Assembly: GCA_052387115.1 (NCBI GenBank) | Contig: JBQTJM010000259.1 | Location: 1 to 12,129 of the forward strand | Reading direction: 5' to 3' | DNA length: 12,129 nucleotides | DNA from: JACCXJ01 sp052387115 | GTDB lineage: Bacteria > Pseudomonadota > Gammaproteobacteria > JACCXJ01 | In this document: positions 1 through 5,160 of the stretch, in pieces | How the letters are laid out: every line of letters starts with the position of its first letter | How positions within the stretch are numbered: position 1 is the first letter of the stretch | Notes under the pieces: generated by a model | Seen by the model: the letters and a program-made list of their open reading frames with translations, nothing else | Databases searched by the model: none | Told to the model about the DNA's origin: nothing | Position numbers and translations under genes: made by a program

Positions 1-2
1 CG

Positions 3-686
3 GCAAGCTCGAGGAGCCCGACCTCGGGATCCAAGAACTTCGGTGCCCGCTGGTACGACCCCCGGATCGGCCGCTTCCTCGCCATCGACCCCGCCGGCTT
101 CGACCCCCAGAACCCCCAGAGCTTCAATCGGTATGCGTATGCCAATAACAACCCGTACAGGTATGTCGACCCGGATGGACGAGTGCCGCTCCTGTTACCG
201 TTCATCGTCGGACTTGGCCTTGAACTCGGTAACCTGGCCTGGGAGGCGTATGATAACGGCGCTAATCCGTGTGGGGATTGCGTCCGCAGCTCGGGCGTAA
301 GTATTCCAGGTGCGGGGGTCCTTGGCAAGACGGCCGCCAAAGCGGCGGAGGGTGCAACGGAGGTTGTTCAACGAGCAATGTCTCGTGCAGAGCTCACGGC
401 AATCCAAGAGTCAGGCGTATTGAGTAAAGGCGGCCGAGCGGGGCCTCATTATGTTAGTGATGCTGTCAATTCAAGCGGGAATCGCGCTCGTCAGCGCCTA
501 GGGCTACCAACCCAGCCGGAAGTAAGAGCGACTATGGAGGTGCCGTCCGGCGTTTTCTCTCGGCCGTCAAAGGTAGAGCCGTTTACACTCCCTAATGGAA
601 AGACATTGCCTGGTGGAGGGGCCGAACGAACCGCGCCAGGGAACGCGGATATACCCGCTCGTATTCTGGACACACTGGAGTACTGA
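3..686 (+). CDS. RHS/YD-repeat polymorphic toxin, C-terminal part (5' end outside window)
   Basis: The frame is open from the window edge and reads an RHS core: FGARWYDPRIGRFLAIDP, then RYAYANNNPYRYVDPDG up to about position 182. This is the hallmark RHS/YD-repeat core that ends just before the variable toxin tip. After the DPDG boundary come about 167 residues: a hydrophobic stretch (PLLLPFIVGLGLELG), then a tip containing MSRAELTAIQESG, HYVSDAVN, RARQRLGLP and a terminal PARILD. The tip resembles C-terminal toxin domains I remember from RHS proteins (possibly the NCBI TreTu-type or an ADP-ribosyltransferase-like fold), but I cannot assign its activity. RHS proteins encapsulate and deliver such tips, usually by type VI secretion or direct export. 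A GTG at 183 could start a tip-only product, but continuous homology upstream argues against that. The first ten codons do not match an RHS core in this frame (see findings), so the gene may be frameshifted. Confidence 0.8.
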   Translation, partial: ASSRSPTSGSKNFGARWYDPRIGRFLAIDPAGFDPQNPQSFNRYAYANNNPYRYVDPDGRVPLLLPFIVGLGLELGNLAWEAYDNGANPCGDCVRSSGVSIPGAGVLGKTAAKAAEGATEVVQRAMSRAELTAIQESGVLSKGGRAGPHYVSDAVNSSGNRARQRLGLPTQPEVRATMEVPSGVFSRPSKVEPFTLPNGKTLPGGGAERTAPGNADIPARILDTLEY

Positions 687-688
687 TA

Positions 689-1042
689 ATGACAATAAAT
701 GCTGCGCAAGGAACCCGTGAAATCATGCTAAAGATTAGTGATCCCTGGGACCTTGGAGAAGCTGTACAATGGCAAGCGTTTCCTGCCCTGCTGTTAACCA
801 GGCAGGGTGAAAGGGTTCTTTTTCAGATAAAGCAACCATTCGAGTTCAAAGGCAAGAAGCATGAGTTCTTTGTAGCGTCACCCCGCCATCGCGGAGACTC
901 CGTGAACCAACTTTATGAAGGGCGCTCCCTCTTTTGCGGGATGAGCGAGATCGCCCGTGACCTTGCGATGTCAGATAACCCCTTCGACACGTCTAAGTGG
1001 ATTGGAGGCATAGCGCTCATTGGCGAGCTTGAGCCATTGTAG
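689..1042 (+). CDS. Probable immunity protein for the upstream RHS toxin tip
   Basis: The ORF encodes 117 residues with no signal peptide or membrane segment, and I do not recognise it by family. It starts 2 nt after the toxin stop, with GGAG at 677-680 spaced 8 nt from the ATG. A second in-frame ATG at 725 would give a 105-residue protein starting MLKISDPWDLGEAVQW, which looks like a natural N-terminus; the start is therefore uncertain. The immunity role is inferred from position: a small soluble protein directly after an RHS toxin tip on the same strand is the standard cognate arrangement. The DNA is poorer in G+C than the flanks, as expected for a horizontally exchanged toxin/immunity cassette. 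An unrelated hypothetical protein remains possible. Confidence 0.65.
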   Translation: MTINAAQGTREIMLKISDPWDLGEAVQWQAFPALLLTRQGERVLFQIKQPFEFKGKKHEFFVASPRHRGDSVNQLYEGRSLFCGMSEIARDLAMSDNPFDTSKWIGGIALIGELEPL

Positions 1043-1043
1043 T

Positions 1044-1247
1044 TCCAGAGGTGTGGTGAACGCACTGAACCACATTTATCTCGCGGAGACGTCCGGCTTT
1101 GCCGCAGAGCCCGATTGAATCATGGGAAGTCGCGTTCCACCTGGTTCACGCGCAATAATCCGTCCTGCTGCTTCGATCGGTTCTACTTCCGGAGCAGACG
1201 TGGAAGCCGTTGTGCCGCCAGGCGGAGCAGACGCGGCCCTCTCCTAA
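1044..1247 (+). pseudogene. Decayed remnant of a second RHS-type toxin tip
   Basis: Right after the immunity gene, the plus frame beginning at 1044 reads VVNALNHIYLAETSGFAAEPD, a TGA at 1116-1118, then in the same frame MGSRVPPGSRAIIRPAAS, GSTSGADVEAVVPPGG and a TAA at 1245-1247. The motifs NHIY.AET.GFAAEPG, VPPGS..IIRPA and GADVEAVVPPGG look like the C-terminal part of a polymorphic toxin tip. I recall similar segments at RHS or filamentous-haemagglutinin-type toxin ends, but this is from memory. There is no start or core repeat, and one internal stop, so it is read as a displaced, inactive tip left by earlier tip exchange. The minus-strand toxin gene 1146-1613 overlaps part of it in antisense. 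Confidence 0.5.
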
Positions 1248-1613
1248 GCCGCCGCAAGCGTCACGCCGCGCCGTTTCATCCGGTGTAAGGTGCTGACCAA
1301 GGCGGCGGAGCAAACGGCGATGACGCTCGGGGGAAATGGCACCGATGGTGCCGACTAGACTGCTGGGTGGAAGTACGGCAAGAAAGCCAAGTCGAATGAG
1401 CGAAGGAGCCTTGAGACCACTTGTCGAGAAATCGGGGTGCCGTGGGTCAATCAACTCGTCGAAGCCGACAGCTTTCTGGTGGAGCTGGGTACTGATACCA
1501 CAGACGAGCAAATCTCCGAACGGCGGCATCCGTCGAAGAACGACGGCTGGCCGGTTCTTGAGCCGTCCGTCGGATTGGGGAAGCAGTGTGAGAACAACAT
1601 ACCCTTCGTTCAT
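1146..1613 (-). CDS. PemK/MazF-family toxin (endoribonuclease) of a type II toxin-antitoxin pair
   Basis: The product from ATG 1613 is 155 residues. Residues 1-110 fit the compact PemK/MazF fold: MNEGYVVLTLLPQSDG, the KNRPAVVLRRMPPFGDLLVCGIS strand-loop-strand, GLKAPSLIRLGFLAVLP, and GTIGAISPERHRRLLRRLGQHL. Members of this family cleave mRNA and stall growth when the antitoxin decays. The longer frame up to 1694 is not preferred, because the ATG at 1613 overlaps the antitoxin stop (ATGA), a classic translational coupling. Family members are usually about 110-120 residues; here residues 111-155 are an unrelated, arginine- and cysteine-containing tail read antisense through the decayed RHS fragment. 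That tail is probably a readthrough product of recombination, so activity is uncertain. Confidence 0.8.
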   Translation of the reverse strand: MNEGYVVLTLLPQSDGRLKNRPAVVLRRMPPFGDLLVCGISTQLHQKAVGFDELIDPRHPDFSTSGLKAPSLIRLGFLAVLPPSSLVGTIGAISPERHRRLLRRLGQHLTPDETARRDACGGLGEGRVCSAWRHNGFHVCSGSRTDRSSRTDYCA

Positions 1614-1825
1614 CGCTTGATGTCGGCGATCGAATACTCCGGCTCGTCGTCGGAATAAGCACGCGCCAATCCAACGGCAGCAGCCTGCGCCCATTGCGCG
1701 CTCTCGCTATCTTCTGCAGCCGGAAGCACCGTAACCATCAGGGAGGCATTCGGCGGCAGTTCAAACGGCTCATCAAGCAGGATGCGCTCGCCATCGTAGT
1801 GGGCTTTCAAGGTAACTGTCGGCAT
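1610..1825 (-). CDS. Antitoxin partner of the PemK/MazF-like toxin
   Basis: A 71-residue acidic protein beginning MPTVTLKAHYDGERILLDEP. The YDG..I.LDEP.ELPP....VTVLP pattern resembles the DUF104/AF2212-like short beta-strand antitoxins. The C-terminal half (SAQWAQAAAVGLARAYSDD, then SIADIKR) would be the disordered or helical segment that wraps the toxin. It lies upstream of the toxin and overlaps it by 4 nt (ATGA at 1610-1613), the normal order for such modules, in which the antitoxin commonly autorepresses. I see no operator palindrome with confidence in the 112 nt upstream. Family assignment is from memory of the N-terminal motif; the pairing itself is well supported by the overlap. Confidence 0.75.
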   Translation of the reverse strand: MPTVTLKAHYDGERILLDEPFELPPNASLMVTVLPAAEDSESAQWAQAAAVGLARAYSDDEPEYSIADIKR

Positions 1826-1937
1826 AGATCGAGGCTATACGGGAACGGGGACTTGCTGTGGCATAGGTTACAGGCTCCCGGGAAGCGAGGCGGGCGGTCT
1901 GGTTTGGGTGTGGTCCCTAAGTGCAGAGGGCAGCGCG

Positions 1938-2273
1938 CTATAGGAAATCCAAATCCGGGTTCTGCCGCATCATCTCGGTGGTCTCCTCTTCGTGGCGCGG
2001 GTTCTGGCCCAGGACCTCTTTGAGGAAACGGAAGAACGAGGTGTAGAGGCGTTGGCCGCCGGTGTCGTCGTCGACGATGAAGAACGGGGCCCAGTCTACG
2101 TTGTACTTGCCGGCGAGCTTCATGCCCTCGCTGTCGGGGTCGCGCTCATCGGCCACCACCACATGGTCGATGCGGCCCATGAGCTCCGCCCGCTCCAGCC
2201 GCTCGACAACCTCGGCGCACTTGCGGCACGGGCTGCCGTCGGCCTTGATCTTTTTGACCAGCGTGATGCGCAC
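1938..2273 (-). CDS. Small thioredoxin-fold protein (CxxC) downstream of APS reductase
   Basis: From a GTG at 2273 the gene encodes 111 residues: MRITLVKKIKADGSPCRKCA, then VVVADERDPDSEGMKLAGKY and WAPFFIV. The SPCRKC motif (Cys16, Cys19) sits after the first beta strand as in thioredoxin/glutaredoxin folds, and Pro63 in the WAPF segment is in the position of the cis-proline. A longer in-frame ORF runs up to 2396 inside cysH, but its N-terminal part is arginine-rich shadow sequence. The GTG lies 5 nt after the cysH stop with TGAGG just upstream. APS reductases take electrons from thioredoxin-like donors, so it may reduce the neighbouring enzyme or help assemble its cluster; this is inference from context. 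There is no signal peptide, so it is cytoplasmic. Confidence 0.75.
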   Translation of the reverse strand: MRITLVKKIKADGSPCRKCAEVVERLERAELMGRIDHVVVADERDPDSEGMKLAGKYNVDWAPFFIVDDDTGGQRLYTSFFRFLKEVLGQNPRHEEETTEMMRQNPDLDFL

Positions 2274-2278
2274 CGGCC

Positions 2279-3001
2279 TCAGCGCCGGGCGACGGCCACG
2301 TTGCCCTTGTGGAGCCCGCACTCCTTGTCGCCGGCGTCTTCCCACCACCACCGGCCTTCGCGCTCCTGCTGATAGGGCAGGACGGCGCGTGTGCACGGCT
2401 CGCAGCCGATGCTCACGAAGCCGCGCTCGTGCAATTCGTTGTAGGGTACGTCATTGGTGCGGATGTAGTCCCAGACCTCGGCGGCGGTCCAGTTCGCGAG
2501 GGGATTGAACTTGACCAGGGCGTGCTCGGGGGTGGAGAACGCCGCATCGCGCTCGACCACCGCGATGGCGGCGCGCGTCGCGAGGCTCTGGTCCTTGCGC
2601 TGCCCGGTGACCCAGGCGTCGAGCGACTGGAGCCGGCGGCGCAGCGGCCCGACCTTGCGGATCCCGCAGCATTCCTGGTGCCCGTCCTGGTAGAAGCTGA
2701 AAAGGCCCTTCTCGCGGACCAGGCGCTCGACGGCCATAGTGTCCGGGAACAGGGCCTCGAAGCGGATCGCATAGCGCTCCCGGACGCGATCCAGGAACCG
2801 ATAGGTCTCTGGGTGCAGGCGTCCGGTGTCCAAGGAAAACACCCGGACATCCGACTGGATGCGGCTCGCCATGTCCACGAGCACCACGTCCTCGGCCCCG
2901 CTGAAAGAGATCGCGACCTTGTCGAAGGACTCGAGCGCCAGGCGCAGGATATCCTCGGGGGTCTTGCTGCTGTATTGGTTTGCTAATGCTTCGATGTCCA
3001 C
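2279..3001 (-). CDS. cysH: Assimilatory adenylyl-sulfate (APS) reductase, CysH family, [4Fe-4S] type
   Basis: Reduces adenosine 5'-phosphosulfate to sulfite and AMP in cysteine biosynthesis. From GTG 3001 the product is 240 residues, normal for the family. Visible motifs are the nucleotide-binding loop ISFSGAEDVV (31-40), LDTGRLHPETY (58-67), the cluster cysteines ECCG (111-112) and GCEPC (200, 203), and the catalytic cysteine in KECGLH (228). The four cluster cysteines distinguish APS reductase from E. coli-type PAPS reductase, which lacks them. Cysteine spacing closely matches what I recall for the Pseudomonas enzyme. The start is uncertain: an ATG at 3064 adds 21 residues (MLGCRRAPIISNIEEHREGR) without family resemblance. 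GTG 3001 is preceded by a purine-rich GGGAAGGG. The small thioredoxin-fold gene follows 5 nt downstream, suggesting one transcript. No other cys gene is in the window. Confidence 0.9.
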   Translation of the reverse strand: MDIEALANQYSSKTPEDILRLALESFDKVAISFSGAEDVVLVDMASRIQSDVRVFSLDTGRLHPETYRFLDRVRERYAIRFEALFPDTMAVERLVREKGLFSFYQDGHQECCGIRKVGPLRRRLQSLDAWVTGQRKDQSLATRAAIAVVERDAAFSTPEHALVKFNPLANWTAAEVWDYIRTNDVPYNELHERGFVSIGCEPCTRAVLPYQQEREGRWWWEDAGDKECGLHKGNVAVARR

Positions 3002-3071
3002 GGCCCGCCCTTCCCGATGCTCCTCTATGTTTGAGATTATTGGCGCCCGTCGGCACCCCAGCACCCTTTTC

Positions 3072-3107
3072 CCTCCCCCTTGCGAAAGGGGGAGGTGAGG
3101 AGGGGGT
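3072..3107. repeat. Palindromic intergenic repeat, copy 1 (C5/G5-rich hairpin)
   Basis: CCTCCCCCTT at 3072-3081 pairs with AAGGGGGAGG at 3086-3095 around a 4-nt loop, followed by TGAGGAGGGGGTC. It lies just upstream of cysH in a gap free of intact genes. The same unit occurs in opposite orientation at 3137-3171, and a related palindrome is at 11979-12003. This type of short C-run/G-run palindrome is widespread between genes in proteobacteria as a non-autonomous repeat. No T-tract follows, so a terminator role is not supported. Confidence 0.75.
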
Positions 3108-3136
3108 CTGGGCGCATGCTCTGGGCACCGGTGTTT

Positions 3137-3183
3137 GACCCCCTCTAAATCTCCCCCTTGTGAAGGGGGAGACTGGTAGAGGG
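3137..3183. repeat. Palindromic intergenic repeat, copy 2 (inverted relative to copy 1)
   Basis: GACCCCCTCTAAAT is followed by CTCCCCCTT (3151-3159), a 3-nt GTG loop and AAGGGGGAG (3163-3171), then ACTGGTAGAGGG. Read on the other strand it aligns with copy 1 (CTCCCCCTT, loop, AAGGGGGAG, ending AGGGGGTC), so the pair forms a larger inverted repeat with a 29-nt spacer at 3108-3136. This resembles a mobile or recombining element pair; no coding capacity is seen. Confidence 0.7.
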
Positions 3184-3234
3184 CTGCCGAAGGCGGCAGG
3201 ATTTACGAGTATAGCAGGTCGAGCCCCCCGCCTT

Positions 3235-3424
3235 TCAACACGCGGCCACCCGGTATCGATCGGCGGCGCGCCAAGCGCAGCGCCCTGCGAGGCAACAACG
3301 GTCGCAATCGGGGCCGGGTGCGGCAGAACCCTTTGGCGTGGTGCACGATGAGGGCGTGGTATTCCTGGTAGATCGGGACGTCAGGCCTCAGCAAGCGCTC
3401 GATCCTCGCCCGCAATGAGCGCAC
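3235..3424 (-). pseudogene. 3' remnant of an endonuclease III-like (HhH-GPD) gene, frameshifted
   Basis: Read from 3424 on the minus strand the frame gives RSLRARIERLLRPDVPIYQE, then YHALIVHHAKGFCRTRP. A one-base change of frame near 3306-3313 then continues as DCDRCCLAGRCAWRAADRY and VAAC, ending at TGA 3237-3235. YHALIV.HAK..CR.RP.C..C.L...C is the C-terminal signature of endonuclease III relatives: the last helix plus the cysteines ligating the [4Fe-4S] cluster (C-x5/6-C-x2-C-x5-C). Without the shift, the unshifted frame loses three of the four cysteines and runs to TAA at 3203. The catalytic helix-hairpin-helix part is absent; the sequence directly upstream is the tail of rluB. This is therefore a broken leftover rather than a working DNA repair gene. 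The exact inserted base cannot be decided from one sequence. Confidence 0.6.
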
Positions 3425-3461
3425 AGGCGGCGAAAGACCGCGCGCGGTGTTCGCCCATTTA

Positions 3462-4418
3462 TTACGCCGCGGAAGAGGGTTGCCGGGGTTTTTGCGCCCG
3501 AGAGCGGCGGGATTTGCGCGGGCTGGGCGGCGGCTCAGCCTGCCTCACTGGAGGGGGAGGGCGGCCATGGGGGGCCGCCCCTACGGGGTTGGCGGGGCGG
3601 ATACGGGGGGTTGCGCCGGCCGGCTTGGGAGGGCGGCCACGAGGGGCCGCCCCTACGGGGTAGCCACATAGGCTCTGGAGGGCCTGGACCTCTTTCTTGC
3701 GCAGCTCCCACCACTCGCCGGCGCGCCGTTCGCGCGGCAGGGCGACGGGGCCGAAGCGCAGGCGCATCAGCCGGCTCACGGTCGCGCCCTGTGATTCCCA
3801 CAGGCGTCTGACCAGGTGGTTCCGTCCTTCCTTCAGGATCACGCGGAACCAGTGGTTGGCGCCTGCCCCGCCCATGGCGACGATGGACTCGAAGCGCGCC
3901 GGTCCGTCTTCGAGCCGAACCCCGACGCGCAGGCGATCGATGACCCGGCCATCCACCGCGCCGAGCACGCGCACGGCGTACTCACGCTCGATGCCGGTCC
4001 CCGGGTGCATCAGGCGGTGTGCCAGGGCGCCGTCGTTGGTCCAGAGGAGCAGGCCGCCGGTATTGAAGTCCAGGCGCCCGACGTGTACCCAGCGCCCCGA
4101 GAGCTCGCCGGGCAGCGCGTCGAAGACGGTGGGCCGATCCGACTCGTCCCGGCGCGTGCACAGGACCCCGGCCGGCTTGTAATACCCCCACACCCGCGTC
4201 CGCTCCACGCCGTACAGCGCTTTCGCCGACAAGCGCTTACCGTCCACCTGCACCCGATCCCCGGGCGTCACGCGGTCTCCGAGCCGGGCCAAGCGCTCAT
4301 TGATCGACACCCGGCCGGCCGTGATCCAACCCTCGATGGCGCGGCGCGAGCCGAGCCCGGCGCGCGCCAGGACCTTTTGGATGCGTTCAAGGTGAACAGG
4401 CTCGGGGGCGATCATCAT
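3462..4418 (-). CDS. rluB: 23S rRNA pseudouridine synthase, RluB type, with repeat-encoded C-terminal tail
   Basis: Predicted to isomerise a uridine in 23S rRNA helix 93 (position 2605 in E. coli numbering). The 318 residues contain an N-terminal S4 RNA-binding domain (ERIQKVLARAGLGSRRAIEG, about 11-64) and the RsuA/RluB catalytic domain, with WGYYKPAGVLCT (77-88) and the catalytic aspartate D117 in GRLDFNTGGLLL. Then come EGRNHLVRRLWESQG and RLMRLRFGP. The conserved part ends near residue 252. Residues 253-318 are a Pro/Arg/Ala tail in which VGAAPRGRPP and VGAAPHGRPP are encoded by two copies of a palindromic repeat. The start is ATG 4418 (another ATG follows at 4415), and it overlaps the stop of a short upstream ORF by 4 nt. 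Following scpB is the usual gammaproteobacterial arrangement. RluE/RluF-type specificity is less likely given the neighbours. Confidence 0.92.
   Translation of the reverse strand: MMIAPEPVHLERIQKVLARAGLGSRRAIEGWITAGRVSINERLARLGDRVTPGDRVQVDGKRLSAKALYGVERTRVWGYYKPAGVLCTRRDESDRPTVFDALPGELSGRWVHVGRLDFNTGGLLLWTNDGALAHRLMHPGTGIEREYAVRVLGAVDGRVIDRLRVGVRLEDGPARFESIVAMGGAGANHWFRVILKEGRNHLVRRLWESQGATVSRLMRLRFGPVALPRERRAGEWWELRKKEVQALQSLCGYPVGAAPRGRPPKPAGATPRIRPANPVGAAPHGRPPPPVRQAEPPPSPRKSRRSRAQKPRQPSSAA
3556..3589. repeat. Palindromic GC-rich repeat inside rluB, copy 1
   Basis: A 34-bp unit (GGAGGGCGGCC, 6 nt, GGGCCGCCCC then TACGGGGT) with an internal inverted repeat GGGCGGCC/GGCCGCCC. It matches 3628-3661 at 32 of 34 positions. 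On the minus strand it encodes VGAAPHGRPP in the rluB tail. The shared core resembles the GTAGGGGCGGCC..GGCCGCCC repeats common between genes in many bacteria. Confidence 0.8.
3628..3661. repeat. Palindromic GC-rich repeat inside rluB, copy 2
   Basis: Second copy of the 34-bp unit, 72 bp from copy 1, with stem GGGCGGCC (3631-3638) and GGCCGCCC (3645-3652). On the minus strand it encodes VGAAPRGRPP, beginning immediately after the last family-like residues of RluB. The segment between the copies is also GC-rich and encodes KPAGATPRIRPANP, which suggests a duplicated repeat insertion rather than slow tail evolution. Confidence 0.8.
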
Positions 4419-4445
4419 GGGCGGCTCGGGGTGATCCGCTGCTGC
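4410..4445. repeat. 36-bp direct repeat, copy A (covers rluB start)
   Basis: A 36-bp segment beginning GATCATCATG and ending CTGCTGC, present again at 4481-4516 with two mismatches (34/36). It contains the rluB ATGATG start on the minus strand. The copies are 71 bp apart and flank a 35-bp insert holding a palindromic repeat. Confidence 0.9.
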
Positions 4446-4450
4446 TCTCT

Positions 4451-4477
4451 AGGGCGCCCACGAGGGCCGCCCCTACG
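4451..4477. repeat. Palindromic GC-rich repeat upstream of rluB, copy 3
   Basis: AGGGCGCCCACGAGGGCCGC then CCCTACG, a diverged relative of the two units inside rluB. It sits in the 35-bp segment between the two 36-bp direct repeats, so its arrival and the duplication are probably the same event. Confidence 0.65.
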
Positions 4478-4480
4478 CCC

Positions 4481-4516
4481 GATCATCATGCGCGGCTCGG
4501 GGTGATCCACTGCTGC
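4481..4516. repeat. 36-bp direct repeat, copy B
   Basis: Second copy of the 4410-4445 segment (34/36 identical), including its own ATGATG on the minus strand at 4489-4484. In this copy the ATGs lie in frame with the bridging ORF rather than with the present rluB frame, because the 71-bp spacing is not a multiple of three. Confidence 0.9.
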
Positions 4517-4542
4517 CCGGCGCCTGCCGTCCCGGAGGACGC

Positions 4543-5160
4543 TCATCCCTCCGCCACCTCGCCGACTACCACCTCGGCCAGCTCCATCTCCCGCTGTGCC
4601 GCGGCCGGCTCGGACGGCGCGACGTCTTCCGCGGCCTCGATCGACCGCATCTCGGGGAGGGGCGGTAGCTCGGACAGGGTCTTGAGGTTGAAGTAATCGA
4701 GGAACTTCGGGGTGGTGGCGTACACGGCCGGCCGGCCTGGCACCTCGCGGTGCCCCACGAGCCGGATCCACTCCCGCTCCAGCAGGGTCTTCAGCATTCC
4801 GGTGCTGAGCGCGACACCGCGCAGGTCCTCGATGTCCCCGCGCGTCACCGGCTGCCGATAGGCGATGATCGCGAGGGTCTCGAGAAGCGCGCGTGAGTAG
4901 CGCGGCGGCTTCTCCTCCCACAATCGGTTGAGCCATGGAGCGAGCCCTGGCCGCGCCTGGAACCTGAAGCCCTGTGCGACCTCCCGAAGCTCGATGCCGC
5001 GCCCGGCACAGTCCTCCCGGAGCGTAGCGAGCGCCTGCTCGACCTGGGCGCGGATCCCGTCATCGTCGCCGAAGAGGGCCGCCAGGCGGTCCACGCCCAG
5101 GGGCTCTCCTGCGACCATGAGGGCGGCCTCGACGATCGGCTTGATCTCTTCCGGGCTCAC
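4543..5160 (-). CDS. scpB: Segregation and condensation protein ScpB
   Basis: The 205-residue protein is a winged-helix partner of the condensin kleisin ScpA and acts in SMC/MksB-type chromosome condensation complexes. Visible family features are the N-terminal EEIKPIVEAALMVAGEPL helix, the ELREVAQGFRFQ strand, PPRYSRALLETLAIIAYRQP (the signature of the second winged helix), then GDIEDLRGV, LLEREWIRLVGHREVPGRPA and YATTPKFLDYF. The last 30 residues are an acidic tail. The GTG start at 5160 overlaps the scpA TGA by 4 nt (GTGA), and the upstream extension of the frame is arginine-rich shadow sequence. The stop overlaps the ATG of the short ORF leading to rluB, so translation is coupled throughout this stretch. 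Confidence 0.95.
   Translation of the reverse strand: MSPEEIKPIVEAALMVAGEPLGVDRLAALFGDDDGIRAQVEQALATLREDCAGRGIELREVAQGFRFQARPGLAPWLNRLWEEKPPRYSRALLETLAIIAYRQPVTRGDIEDLRGVALSTGMLKTLLEREWIRLVGHREVPGRPAVYATTPKFLDYFNLKTLSELPPLPEMRSIEAAEDVAPSEPAAAQREMELAEVVVGEVAEG

Larger units (their letters stand above)
4415..4546 (-). other. 43-codon ORF bridging scpB and rluB: probable detached N-terminus of rluB
   Basis: Its ATG (4546) overlaps the scpB stop by 4 nt and its TGA (4417-4415) overlaps the rluB ATG by 4 nt. It reads MSVLRDGRRRAAVDHPEPRM, then MIGRRGGPRGRPREQQ and RITPSRP. Up to residue 22 it matches what rluB would encode if the 71-bp duplication at 4410-4516 were removed: the frame would then run directly into MMIAPEPVHLERIQKV. 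The ORF is therefore best explained as the old basic N-terminal extension of RluB cut off by the duplication. It may still be translated and couple scpB to rluB translation, but I do not claim a functional peptide. Confidence 0.5.

Noticed and set aside
3072..3171. The C5/G5 hairpins as rho-independent terminators
   Set aside because: No run of T follows either stem on either strand, and the same unit is repeated as an inverted pair, which fits a dispersed repeat better.
3548..3665. The repeated GC-rich units as a CRISPR array
   Set aside because: Only two copies, each palindromic and within rluB, with a GC-rich related spacer and no cas genes.
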